A DNA stretch of 64,000 nt from Ceratotherium simum simum (taxonomy: Eukaryota > Chordata > Mammalia > Perissodactyla > Rhinocerotidae). The translations under genes were made by a program, and so were the position numbers. This document shows, piece after piece, positions 48,372 to 59,440 of the stretch. The stretch covers positions 4,164,569 to 4,228,568 of the forward strand of contig NW_004454195.1 in NCBI RefSeq assembly GCF_000283155.1, read 5' to 3'. The notes below the pieces were generated by a model. It saw only the letters and a program-made list of their open reading frames with translations, made no database searches and was not told the origin of the DNA. Numbering within the stretch: position 1 is the stretch's first letter; each line of letters opens with the position of its first letter.

Positions 48372-48629
48372 GAGCCAGCCCTCACAGTCTAGTGGTTAAG
48401 AGTTCAGTGCTCACCACTTCAGTGGCCTAGGTTCACTTCTGGTCACGGAACCACAGCACCCATCTGTCAGTTGCCATGCTGTGGCGGTGGCTCACATAGA
48501 AGAATTAGAAGGACTTACAACTAAGACATACAACCATGTCCTGGGGCTTTGAGGACGGGGGAAAAAAGAGGAAGATTAGCAACAGATGTTAGCTCAGGGC
48601 AAATCTTTCCCTGCAAAAAAAAAAAAAAA
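48372..48629 (+). mobile_element. ERE SINE with composite tail, tandem member 2
   Basis: It starts gagccagccctcacagtcta only a few bases after the previous A tail. After ccatgctgtggcggtggctc it carries the second tail type (aagacatacaaccatgtcct, ggggctttgagg) and then the hairpin type (gaagattagcaacagatgtt, agctcagggcaaatct), followed by A bases. It therefore joins the two ERE tail classes in one copy. Confidence 0.88.
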
Positions 48630-49229
48630 GATCCAGCTTTTTTCCAACAATAAAATTGCGTTATTACAACGTCCTTAATGATATATTCGCTTTTTATGTT
48701 GTTGGTTTCACTTTCATAAGGGAACTGAAAGCAACAACTAGATTTTAAAATGCATTTATAATATATAGGCATACATTTCTAAGATCTTGCAATTACATGG
48801 ATGTTAACGACTATGAATTTACAATAGCAAACACCTCACTGTTGCTAAGGATTGACCACAACCTCAGCAAAAATGAGACAAGCTATCAGAAAGGCAATGT
48901 GAACACAACCCGGACACAAACAAATGTTAATTGCTCTTGAATTTCCCTTCCTGTAAATAGTGATGGAGAAACAGAATTGGTGCCAGAAGACTGGAGATGA
49001 GGAGGGTAAAGTTCCAACTTTCAAAAAGACAGGAAAGAAAAAGAGAGAATCCCAATCCTACACACCACCAGTGCACTTACTGTTGAGCCTGGACAAGACT
49101 CTTGGCAAATTATTAAAAGATCGGTTTTTGACTACTCAGAAAAGAAAGCAACAATCCTGGCACTCAGTGTGGGTTCAATAGGGACAAGACAAAACAAATC
49201 TCATTTCCTTCTCTGACGAAGCTGGTAGC
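48630..49229. other. Single-copy DNA
   Basis: No feature recognised. The frame at 48960-49181 is Lys-rich and has no domain. Confidence 0.4.
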
Positions 49230-50260
49230 CTGGCAGATCAGAGAAATACACTGGACAAAATATACTTGGACTTGAGTAAGGAATCTGACAAACACGCTCA
49301 TGACAACTTAAAGGAAAAGATATAAAAATATGGGCTGAAAGTTAGGGCACTTTGTTAGACTAACAAACAGTTGACCCAAATGGCATCAACATCCAATCAA
49401 TGCCATTCTAGGGAAGGTCCCTAGAGATAGGGTCTTGTCCTCTATTACTTTGCCTAACTTTTTGTTTTAAAACCAATGACCTGGATGAAGGCAAAGAAAG
49501 AATACTTATCATATTTTGAGATTGCTAAATAAAAACTAAGATTTGTGTGGTGCACTATTTTTCCCCCAACACCTCTACACACACTACTACTCTGTGCCTT
49601 CACAACTATTCAGTAGAGGAGTTAAAATATTTCATTTTCTATTTTACAAAGAGGAAACTGAGACAATGTGGTTCAATTACTCATTTCAAGTTACAAAGCT
49701 AGAAAACAGCAGAGCCAAGATTTCATCTCAAGTCTTTTGACTTCACATTTTGATCAAAACCTGGGACAGGCAACAACTATAAATGCAGGATCCAAAAACA
49801 TCTTGACAAGCAGAAGTGAAAGGAACTATCTGAGAAATGATATCAAATACAGTCCCAGTGGGTCCCTACAGCTACCATTTTGTCACGTGGATGTTCTAAA
49901 ACATTCAGCTCAAGGAGATTTGTGAGATGGCAAAATTGCTAATCCAACCAACCTGCATTATATATTTCGAGTAAAAAGGATCAGTCATTCCTTCTCTCTG
50001 TTGGTCACAACCCACCTGGGCAATAGCATTCAACATTTTGGGCAGATTATAAGAGGAATAGAGGATAACTAGAAAACAGTTATCAGGATGATGAGGGAAT
50101 AGGAAATCATATCATATGAAGAATACTTGAAGGAATTATAGGTGTTAAACTAGAGAAAAGGCAATTATGGAGAGGAATAAGAGGAGACCAATAGCATCTT
50201 CAAATATATGTCACACATTAGACTGTGTGTGCCACCAGAGGGAATAGAAAAATTCAATAG
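49230..50260 (+). mobile_element. L3/CR1 LINE remnant (reverse transcriptase region), split by a MIR
   Basis: The 5' part reads ttggacttgagtaaggaatc with tgacaaacacgctcatgac, the coding text of the CR1 reverse transcriptase block L-D-x-S-K-x-x-D. Then come accaatgacctggatgaagg and ttatcatattttgagattgc, the text just before the catalytic FADDT region. After the MIR, hallmarks of the 3' half follow: ttttgggcagattataagag, cagttatcaggatgatgagg, gaagaatacttgaaggaatt, ggagaccaatagcatcttca, aatatatgtcac, gccaccagagggaatag. A possible 3' end of this family (taagatcctttctgaccctg) occurs near 51040-51075. Very old, dead. Confidence 0.75.
49535..49750 (-). mobile_element. MIR SINE inside the L3/CR1 remnant
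   Basis: Reverse MIR: cattttctattttacaaaga, ggaaactgagacaatgtggt, caagttacaaagctagaaaa, cagcagagccaagatttcat. L3 text lies on both sides. Confidence 0.78.
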
Positions 50261-53200
50261 TTTATCATTCAGAGTTTGATCGGGAAGTGATATACATCAC
50301 TATGGGTGATATAAAACAAGGGATTTATGAAAGGAATTAAATCTTATGCAATTGTATGACCTGTGTCTGTTGTTTGGTCTGGAATTGCTGTAGTTCAAGT
50401 AGGCAGGCAATTGAGAAGAGAGCTGGATATGAAGCGGGGGCGAGCAAGGAAAAATTGGGACCCATGTCTCTCACCAACTCCAACATGCATGATGAGTTGG
50501 ACCTGCAGGAGAAGGTGGTGGCTTCACCACATAGCTGGACACTCTTGGCCTAGGACCTGAAGAAGCCAATGTAGGAGATGACACAGGGGATGGAAGAGGG
50601 GACACCCAAGTGCAGCACCACACCAGCACTAGGGCTAGAGATGAATGACAACACGTGTGAGCTGCACGGTGCCTGGCTCCCAACATTGATCTTCAGAGCA
50701 TGAAAACTGGCTGCTCCTTCATTTGCATCTCCGAAACCTTGCACATATTCCTCTTGTGGACAAGGCTAACCCAGAACCGCACAAGGGAATTGTGTGAGAA
50801 GGGGCTTCTGGGAATTATTGTTTCAGTTTAGCTACATGGGTGCAGTACAAAGTCACTAAAGATAGAAACTTAACTAGATTTCTGACCAATTCCAAGCATG
50901 TGAGGTACCCAAAGACTGAATGGACTCCAAAGAGTAGTGGACTTTTTGTCATCAAATGTACTCAATCTTGGCTCAGATAATTTGAAAGTAATGTTATCAG
51001 TAGGAAAAGTGATTCATCCATCAGATGTAATATTTAAGATCCTTTCTGACCCTGCCTGTACCATTATTCTAGTACAAGGCATATGATGGTTAAATGAACC
51101 TATTTTGAGAGTAAATGCTCACAGTTTGGGCATGTAGCCACTATAGCATTGTATAAGGAAACAAACCACAGAACCTGAAATCCAGAATTCTAAGTTTTAG
51201 AGCTCATTCAGTAGTGATTTATAAACTTCAAAAATGTTCACGATAGCCATAAAGAAATATAATTTTATTTTCATTCTAGTATTGTGTAGTCTAGATTCCC
51301 TAACGCATGGGTAGCACCTGTGAAAGGTCTATTGTTGCTTAGAATATAATATGGAAAACCCAATGACATCTCTGACATAAGAACGTAGAAATGGTGACAT
51401 CATCTTCCCAGGCTTTCAACTCACTCAGGCTAAAGCCCTCTCCTTCCTCTTTGACCTGTTCTAATGAAACTCTATCAGGCAGCACCTTTTCTCTTTCTCC
51501 TACCAGTCTCCTGTGAATTAGACGTGAGAGTCTGGTACATCAACAGAAGGAAGAATCATGGAGGCAGCTTGCGTCTAGAACGTGTAAATCCTGCTAAGGG
51601 GCATGCTTCTTGTTCTCATCTTGATAAAATGCCACTCAAGCTTGGACTTCCAAGATCCAAGGCAGAAGATACTCAGTCCAAGTCAACCAAATGGAGGGTT
51701 ATGGCAGCCTACCAAAACAACAACAAAAAACATGAAAAATTCTCCAAATAGCAAAGGAAAAATCCATATTTGAGCATATGCTCAATGGCCTATGCCAATA
51801 ACTTCTAAACTTATATAACTGTGCATGCCCCTTGGCATCTAAATATCATGCTCTTGGTTCAACTTTTACATCACAGTTTCTCCTATCCAACTAATTCACA
51901 TCTACTGAAGTTTTCGCCTCACAATATCTTAACTTCAGAACTTTTACAAACCACTTTACATGTCAGACGTCATCTTTTGCTTTTTTCATTTAAAAAGTAT
52001 CCCCATCTTCTATTTCTGACTCTTCCCAGCAGTTTTCTTTGTCCCAGCTTCCTGTGATCAACAACCAAAGGCAAAACTCATTAGGTATATAGGCTTGGTG
52101 GGAAGGATGAGGGGGTGAGGGAACTAACTTAAATCAACACTACCCAAGTCTGGTAGTCAAAGGTTTGTGGTATTTTTCCATGAGATGTAGTCTAACAGCT
52201 TACACTGGAGCAGTTCACATACCTCCTGCTAGTAGCACTGCACCAGCTCATGCCATATGTATGGGAGTCACCAGCCAATGCATTCAATGCCAAGGAGAAT
52301 CTGCAGATTAATGAAATTCCCCACCAGTGCTGCAGATATGCCCACAGCTTTATTTCTTTTAACATGATATTAATGCATTTCAGGCTCTGAGTTTATGGCC
52401 TGTGCTGATTTTTCTGATGGCTGAGTTACGCCCACCAAGACAACATAACATCCACACAGCAACCCCAAGGCAATGTGAGGAGGATTTTCTGATTATGTCA
52501 TCAAACAGGAAACCTCATGGAGACTCTGGGATTAATGTATTTTCCACTGGAGCCGAAAGCAGGCAGGATGTAGTCACTGGAAGGGAGAGAGGAAGGGGAA
52601 AATGCTGGTAGGGGTGGAGGCAGTGTCTTTAATACGACATTTAAAGAAATCATTCATATTTATTCACATCTTGAGCCTCCAAGCAAATAAAGATTTTAAA
52701 ACTCCAGTTGAATGTGGTAATAAGCAAATTATATAAGCACTGGATATGAATGCACCCCACAAAGAGTTTCTCTAAACTGTGGCACCATTCTTTCTCCAGA
52801 TGGCATGGAAAATAATTTATAAATGACAAAAGTTCAATGGGTGTACGGCAGATGTTCAGTTCCAGTTCTCTGGCCACCCACTTCAGTAGAACTGAGAGCT
52901 TTCAATCAACTCTTGTCTCTCAGAGGGCCTTCAAACAGCATCAGAACATGTGTACAATATGTTCTCAGAAAGTCGCTGGCCAAATATGAAAGATTAGAAA
53001 ATTAAGTTATATAGAAATGGAAAATACTATTTTCTCCAAAATGAATAATACCAAGCAGGGCCTAAGAACAAAGGACTTGGAGTTTTCAAAACCAAACTTT
53101 CCACAATCTCCTTTTCTTCCCTTCATATACACTCACAGCTTCCTTTCACACAAAGTGAGAAGTATCTAGAATTTTGGCAGTGTTATTTTAATAATATGTA

Positions 53201-55082
53201 GTCCATATTGTGCTTGTGTCTCTCCTTTCATTCACTCCTATAACCCCGTACATGAAGAAAGCATTCCAGCTTCGCCACAGGCCAAGTGCTACTTTGAAAC
53301 CTAGTGTTATCCATTTTATATTTCTGTTCTGAGCCTCCAAACAAAGCAAACCAACAAATTTTAAAGGAGCACCATATTGCAAAACAAACATTTCTGCCCT
53401 TTTATTAGAGAGGAGTTGCTCAGTTGCTATGCAAGTCTAGGTAAATCATTTACAAAAGGAGAAAGGTGAATAGAGACAAGTATATTAACTAAATTCTTTG
53501 AGTTACTTAAAAGCAAACTGGCCTATAAAACAAATGCATCCTGAACAATTTGCCACTTTCAGAAGAGCCAATTTCAAGCATGGCAACACAGCAGGTAAGG
53601 TTATAATTTAAGCAGAGAAAACTTTTAGGATAGTAAATGTTATGAAGCCATCTGCTGGATCAACTCTTTGGCAGGCACCCCTGATTGACTAGAGAAGCTT
53701 TCTAAGTTTTAACCTGACCAGGTTTGAATTGGATAGAATGTGGAAGGATGATAAACAGCTGACACCCTTTGTAAACTCCCAAACACACGAAGCTAAGATT
53801 CTACCACTGGAGGCATCAACCCCCCCACTCACTCCTGCTTTGGTCCTCTCCATAAATAGATCTCTTACAGAAGGGCACATGCTAAGGCCCAGGAGGTAAG
53901 TGACAATTCCTGCACCCTTATAATATGCATGGGGTCTAGTTAAAAAAAAAAAAAAAAAGGACAGAATCAGAACATCTCAGCAAAGCAAAAAGTTTCGTAT
54001 TAAGCTAACTTATTGCAAACAATTTTAAGTGAAGATGTTTACAATCACAAAAGATTTTTAAGATCAGTGCTAGTTGAAAACAAAATTCTTCTCCAAGTTT
54101 ATATTTAATTTCATCTAAGCCCTTGGAGGTATTCTTTGTCCAGTTATTTTTTTATGACCATCGAGCTAATTGTGCAGTTTGTGAATTATCTTTCATGCAT
54201 TCCTCTATCATTAATCAATAAATGAGAAACATAAGAATTAGCAATACTGTGTGCTTGGAGGGAGCAAGATCAAGAAAAACAAAAACAATCATCTTCTGTA
54301 TCCTTTTTTAGACGCATATTTTCTACACTTCCTAGCTGTTACTAGGGATAAAAAATCAGAAATGCAGAGTAGAGTTTTTCTTCTCAACTAGTGAAGGCAC
54401 TTGGACACCTACTCATAGCGGCGCGGTAGATACAGAGATCTGGCAAGTGTTAAAATTATTCTGAAGATACTCTAAGAATTAAATTTCATACCAAAGAAAT
54501 TTTATTCACTGTGCAAAATATCTTTAAACAAATTATTCAAAACTTGGGACTGAATACATTCAATAAAGCTGTCAAAGAACAAGGATCTGTTGTCTCCTTT
54601 CTTTGCCTCAAGGAACTTGGACAGACAACCACCAGACAGTCTGCTGAACTCCCTGCGGCCTTCCAGGGTGAAATTCTGTAGGACAATCGCTTGAGTACAA
54701 AATGAACTTAAACAAGTAGTTCTGTAACTTAAGACTCCTTGTGTTAGGATTTTATACCAAATTACTGAGCCTGTAGCTGTTCCTTACAAGGTCCACTCGC
54801 CAAAGATACAACCAATCAAAACTAGCAGCATGATGTATTTAATAAAATTATAGTTATTTAGAATACAGATTCCGACACAAGGTAAAATTACAGTGGCCAA
54901 CGCTATTACGTGTACTAGAACAAACAACACAATACACAGCTACCTACGTGGAATTAGAAATATCTCCCCGAGTTTCCAGAGTACACCGCGCATACCAAAA
55001 CCTCTTCTGGCTATAAGATCAGGGTACCTTTTATGGCAATAACCCAATTCATAATATGTTAATCCAAATAAATAGGTTATTA
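50261..55082. other. Repeat-poor single-copy DNA, 4.8 kb
   Basis: Apart from diffuse old-repeat-like text at 50270-50860 (gggatttatgaaaggaatta, ttcatttgcatctccgaaac) and a possible L3 end near 51050, no transposable element is recognised. Bases 52270-52530 and 54120-54250 are complex, with several homeodomain-type words (cagattaatgaaat, agctaattgtgc), and might be conserved non-coding elements. Short frames such as 51464-51751 begin with a hydrophobic stretch but have no family likeness and no supporting context. A short A run lies at 53941-53958. Confidence 0.4.
53647..53658 (-). promoter_or_regulatory. CTCF-like core motif
   Basis: On the minus strand the bases CCAGCAGATGGC fit the commonly cited CTCF core CCASYAGRKGGC at all 12 positions. 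It lies in repeat-poor DNA. Occupancy cannot be judged from sequence. Confidence 0.35.
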
Positions 55083-55684
55083 AAAGCATATCATCACTAC
55101 CCAATTTCAAGACTTACTACAAAGCTACAGTCATCAAGGCAGTGTGGTATTGGCAAAAAGAATAGACAAACAGATCAATGGAATGGAATAGAGAGCCCAG
55201 AAACAGAACCACATAAATATAGCCAATTGATCTTTGACAAAGGAGCAAAGGCATACAATGCAGCAAGGATAGTTTTTTCAACAAATGGTGCTGGAACAAC
55301 TGGCCATCCACACGCAAAACAATTAACCTAGACACAGACCTTACACCAGTCACAAAATTTAACTCGAAATGGATCACAGACATAAATGTAAAAAGCATAA
55401 CTGTACAACTTCTAGAAGATAACATTGTAGAAAACCTAGATGACCTCTGGGATGGCGATGACTTTTTAGATACAACATCAAAGGCACAATCCATGAAAGA
55501 AAGACTTGATAAGCTAGACTTCATTAAAACTAAAAACTTTTGCTGTGTGAAAGACAATGTCAATGGAATGAGAAGACAAATCACAGACTGGGAGAAAATA
55601 TTTGCAAAAGGCACATCTGATAAACAAGTATTTTCCAAAATATACAAAAGCCTTTAAAACTCAGCAATAAGAAAGTAGCCTGAT

Positions 55685-55923
55685 GCAGCCACTATGGAAA
55701 ACAGCATAGAGATTTCTCAAAAAATTAAAAATGGAAATATCACATGATTCAGCTGTTCCACTACTGGGTATTTATCCAAAGAACATGAAATCAATAACTC
55801 AAAAAAGTAAATGCACTCCTATGTTCACTGCAGCATTACTCACAATAGCCAAGATATGGAAGCAACCCAAGTGCCCATCAATGAATGAACAGATAAAGAA
55901 GATGTGGTATAAATAAAATACAA

Positions 55924-55957
<34 letters not shown>

Positions 55958-56313
55958 TGGAATACTACTCAGCCATGAAAAAAAGACAAAAATCATGCCA
56001 TTGCAACCACATAGATGGACCTTGATGGTACTATGCTAAACAAAATAAGCCATACAAAGACCAACACCATATGATTTCACTCATATGTGGAAGATAAACA
56101 CATAGATACAGATAACAGATTAGTGGTTACCAAAGGAAACGTGGGCAGGGGGAGGGCAAAAGTTGTAAAGGGGCATATATGTATGGTGACAGATAAAAAC
56201 TAGATTATTGGTGGTGACCACAATGCAGTCTATACTGAAACTGAAATACAATAATAATTTACACTTGAAATTTATGCAATGTAATAAGCCAACATGGCCT
56301 CAATTAAAAAAAA
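55685..56313 (+). mobile_element. Younger L1 LINE 3' end inserted in the older L1
   Basis: It starts abruptly in ORF2 end text (gcagccactatggaaaacag) and has a different 3' UTR (accatatgatttcactcata, gtggtgaccacaatgcagtc, tacacttgaaatttatgcaa) with an A tail. The 15-base words agaaagtagcctgat (55670-55684) and agaaagcaacctgat (56314-56328) flank it with two mismatches, marking a target duplication. The 3' UTR looks like the L1 lineage active in perissodactyls. It is 5'-truncated, so inactive. Confidence 0.88.
55927..55956. repeat. (AC)n microsatellite within L1
   Basis: About 13 to 14 CA units inside the younger L1, where this L1 normally has the phrase before aatggaatactactcagcc. Confidence 0.9.
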
Positions 56314-57398
56314 AGAAAGCAACCTGATTTAAAAATGGACCGAAGATCTTAATAGACACCTCACCAAAAAAGATACACGGATGGCAAATAAGCATATAAA
56401 AAGATGGTCCACATCATATGTCATCAAGGAAATTCAAATCAAAACAATGAAATATTACTACATGTCTATTAAAATGGCCAAAATCAGGAACACTGACAAC
56501 ACCAAATGCTGGCAAGGATGTAAAGCAACAGGAACTGTCATTTATTGCTGGTAGGAATGCAAAACGGTTCAGCCACTTGAGAAGACAGTTTGGCAGTTTC
56601 TTACAAAACTAAACATTCTCATACCATACGATCTGCCATCACGCTTCTTGGTATTTACCCAAATGACTTGAACACTTTCATCCACAGAAAAGCCTACACA
56701 AGGATGTTATAGCAGCTTTATTCATAATTGTCAAAACTTGGAAGCAACCAACATGTCCTTCAATAGGTGAGTAGATAAAGAAACTGTGGTACATCCAGCC
56801 AACGGAATATTATCCAGTGCTAAAAAGAACTGAGCTATGAAGCCATGAAAAGCCACGGAGGAACGTTAAATGCATATCACTAAGTGAAAAAAGCCAATCT
56901 GAAAAGGCTAAATACTGTATGATACCAACTGGATGACATCCTGGAAAAGGTGAAACTACGGAAACAGTAAAAAGATTAGTGGTTGCCAGGGGCTGAGGAG
57001 GTGGAAAGGGATGAATAGGTGGAATGCAGAGGATTTTTAGGGCAGTGAATATACTCTGTATACCATAATGATGGATATATATCATTACACATTTGTCCAA
57101 ACCCATAAAATGTACAACATCAAGAATGAACTGTAATATAAACTATAGACTTTGGGTGATTATGATGTGTCAATGTAGGTTCATCAATTGTAACAAATGT
57201 ACCACTCTAGCAGGAGATGTTGATAATGGGGGAGACAATGCATGTGTGGAACAGGTATATGAGAATACGGCATGTGGGAAATCTCTGTACCTTCTCCTCA
57301 ACTTTTCTGTGAACCTTAAACTTCTCTAAAAAATAGTCTTAATTTTAAAAGCCATTAAAAAAACAGTCTTTAAAAAAATCATTAAAATGACCTAGATC

Positions 57399-57613
57399 AA
57401 TGCTGGCCAATAGAACCTTCTGCAATAACAGAAATGTGCCATAGCTACACTTTCCAGCCTGGTAGTCCCTAGCGATATGTGGCTACTAAGCATGTGAGAT
57501 GTGGCTATTGTGACTAAGGAACTCAGTTTTTAGTTTTATTTAATATTAATCAATTTTATTTTAAAATTAGATAGCCACATGGATAGTAACTACCATATTG
57601 ACAGCATGGCTCT
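57399..57613. mobile_element. hAT-Charlie-type non-autonomous DNA transposon
   Basis: Starts tgctggccaatagaacctt and ends taccatattgacagcatgg, an imperfect inverted pair. The interior has tatgtggctactaagcatgt, gagatgtggctattgtgact, aaggaactcagtttttag. This is a common MER-type hAT element (MER3-like by recall). It has no coding capacity. Confidence 0.75.
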
Positions 57614-57976
57614 AGAAGGCTCAATTGGTAGGAAAAAAATTCATCACTTGAGCCCTGATTCAAAAAACTACAACAGAAGAATAATTTTGTGACTGGAATT
57701 ACAATTCCGTTTCAACAGACCAAACTTGTAATGAATGGGCTCTCAGCATCTCTGAGGCAGCTACCTTAGGAAACAAGGTAAGAACTAATAGAGGACCTCA
57801 ATCTAAGAAAAGAAATGCCTGTATTTTAAAATATCATGTCATTTGATTTTTTATGACTTGTCATTTTTTTCATACAATATTAGGATCTGCAAAAAAAGGG
57901 CAATGAATTATTGTAAAGATGGGAATCAGGTTGCTCCACAAGTATTTTAGGAAGGAAAAGTACAATTAAAAGAAAT
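57614..57976. other. Single-copy DNA
   Basis: No feature recognised. Confidence 0.4.
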
Positions 57977-57988
57977 ACTCATTTCTGG

Positions 57989-58179
57989 AGGGCCAGCCCC
58001 ATGGGGCAGTGGTTAAGTTGGGCACACTCTGTTTTGGCAGCCCGGGTTTACGGGTTCAGATCTCAGGCGTGGACCTACACCACTCGTCAGCCACACTGTG
58101 GCGGTGACCCACATACAAAATAGAGGAAGACTGGCACAGACGTTAGCTCAGGGTGAGTCTTCCTCAGCAAAAAAAATAA
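57989..58179 (+). mobile_element. ERE SINE, tandem member 1
   Basis: Runs from agggccagccccatggggca-type head through tggcggtgacccacatacaa to gacgttagctcagggtgagt and an A tail. The 12-base duplication actcatttctgg is exact (57977-57988 and 58180-58191). Confidence 0.93.
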
Positions 58180-58190
58180 ACTCATTTCTG

Positions 58191-58369
58191 GGCCAGCCCC
58201 AGTGGCCTAGTGGTGTGTTCTGCTTCAGCAGCCCAGGTTGAGTTCCCAGGTGCAGACCTACACCACTCATCTCTCAGCGGCCATACTGTGGCAGCAGCTC
58301 ACAAACAAAAAGAGGAAGATTGGCAACAGATGTTAGCTCAGGGCGAATCTTCCTCAACAACCACAAAAA
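58191..58369 (+). mobile_element. ERE SINE, tandem member 2, shortened head
   Basis: It begins ggccagccccagtggcctag directly after the duplication of the previous ERE. Part of the head after box A is missing (gtggtgtgttctgcttcagc). The 3' hairpin module is good (gaggaagattggcaacagat, ctcagggcgaatcttcctc). The right flank ttcatttc partly repeats ctcatttc on the left, so both SINEs used nearly the same site. Confidence 0.9.
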
Positions 58370-58704
58370 TTCATTTCATTCTATTGTAATTGTTTGCCCC
58401 TAATTTTAAGAATGAGAAGATGAGAGAAAAGGCCTTTGTCTAGCACTTTACGATTTGCATTCTCATACCCTGACAGACATCAACAGTGAGTTGATTTTGT
58501 CAGGTGTAAACAGTGTTTTCACACTTCCTATTGAAGTATGCCTTCATTATTATTCAGCATTTAATTAAGTCATAACACCAGAAAAGACTGGGTAGTGAGT
58601 TTCAGCACACACACTATACACAGCTAACAACGGAAGCAGAGTGCTGGATCTTGAGCCTGTAAATAATACTTCAGCCAGAATATCTGATATTGATAGAAAC
58701 GAGC
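58370..58704. other. Single-copy DNA
   Basis: No feature recognised. Confidence 0.4.
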
Positions 58705-58885
58705 ACAGTGGAAACCACCTGGGATCAGTGGCCAAACACAGGAGACACAGCTGGGTCATCGCTCCACCAGTCTATCTGCGTGTCCGTGGGGAAGTCACAT
58801 CTCCTAAACCTCAGTTTTCTCATCTGAAAAATAAGGATAAGACTACTGACTTAACATTAAGTCAATCCCGGATAGAATGCCCTGC
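58705..58885 (+). mobile_element. MIR SINE fragment
   Basis: Core phrase: gtggggaagtcacatctcct, aaacctcagttttctcatct, gaaaaataaggataagacta. Confidence 0.72.
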
Positions 58886-59294
58886 ACGTAGAAAACAAAC
58901 AAATCTGTACTTTATCAGTCATATTACGATAATAAGATTGTCTTTGGCTATTTCAAGTTACAAAAACTCGGGGACAGTCACCACCTCAGTTCCAACTCCT
59001 TCTTGGCCATGTCTGGACAGGTAAAACCCTATCATCCAGGTTTTGGGGTTTTTTTTTTTCAAACTTCTTAATCACATAGGACTAGGAGGCCCTTTGATGC
59101 ATCCTGTTCATTCCCTGGTGTTCAAGACAGTGCTGTTTTTAACACAGAGGGAAGGAAATAACCACTTCATTCCAACAGGCCTTCCAATGCTTATAAACTC
59201 GCTGTTTCTATTTCCTCAGATGTTGCCAGACATTAGGTTTTCTTTTGGAGGAGAGATTAATGAGGCAAGAAGTGGATATAAAGTCATAAATTCT
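58886..59294. other. Single-copy DNA
   Basis: No feature recognised except a short T run at 59049-59059. Confidence 0.4.
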
Positions 59295-59440
59295 GAAACA
59301 TGTTAAGCTGAAGAGACCTTAGAGACCATCTAGCCTAATCCTCTAATTTTGTTTTTTGGAACCTAGGCACTGGGAGGGTAAATGGCTTGCCCCGAATTTC
59401 TGAGAAATTCTATTCCTGTGCTCTTCTTGTCATACAATGT
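59295..59440 (-). mobile_element. MIR-related SINE fragment
   Basis: The words gagaccttagagaccatcta, gcctaatcctctaattttg and ggtaaatggcttgccccgaa follow a known mammalian SINE pattern (CTTAGAGATCATCTAGTCC..., GACTTGCCCAAGGTC), strongly diverged. Confidence 0.5.

Larger units (their letters stand above)
55083..57340 (+). mobile_element. Old L1 LINE, 5'-truncated, split by a younger L1
   Basis: Part one (55083-55669) is the end of ORF2: ggtattggcaaaaagaatag, caaatggtgctggaacaact, gatgactttttagatacaac. Part two (56329-57340) resumes at tttaaaaatggaccgaagat and continues to the 3' UTR with gggtgattatgatgtgtcaa and gttgataatgggggagacaa, ending in A-rich text. Joined, the order matches the L1 at 5998-7668. 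Coding frames are broken. The 176-codon minus frame at 55117-55647 is antisense of ORF2. Confidence 0.9.

Noticed and set aside
48110..48629. tRNA gene, because of box A/B-like words
   Set aside because: The words belong to the tRNA-derived head of ERE SINEs. No cloverleaf with acceptor stem can be formed, and the same applies to the other EREs and MIRs.
51464..51751. 95-codon frame with a hydrophobic start resembling a signal peptide
   Set aside because: No family likeness, no cleavage-site pattern beyond chance, a Lys/Asn-rich low-complexity end, and no promoter or splice context.
55117..55647. 176-codon minus-strand open frame, the longest in the window
   Set aside because: It is the antisense of L1 ORF2 text (plus strand reads ggtattggcaaaaagaatag and so on). 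The same antisense openness occurs at 6092-6747.
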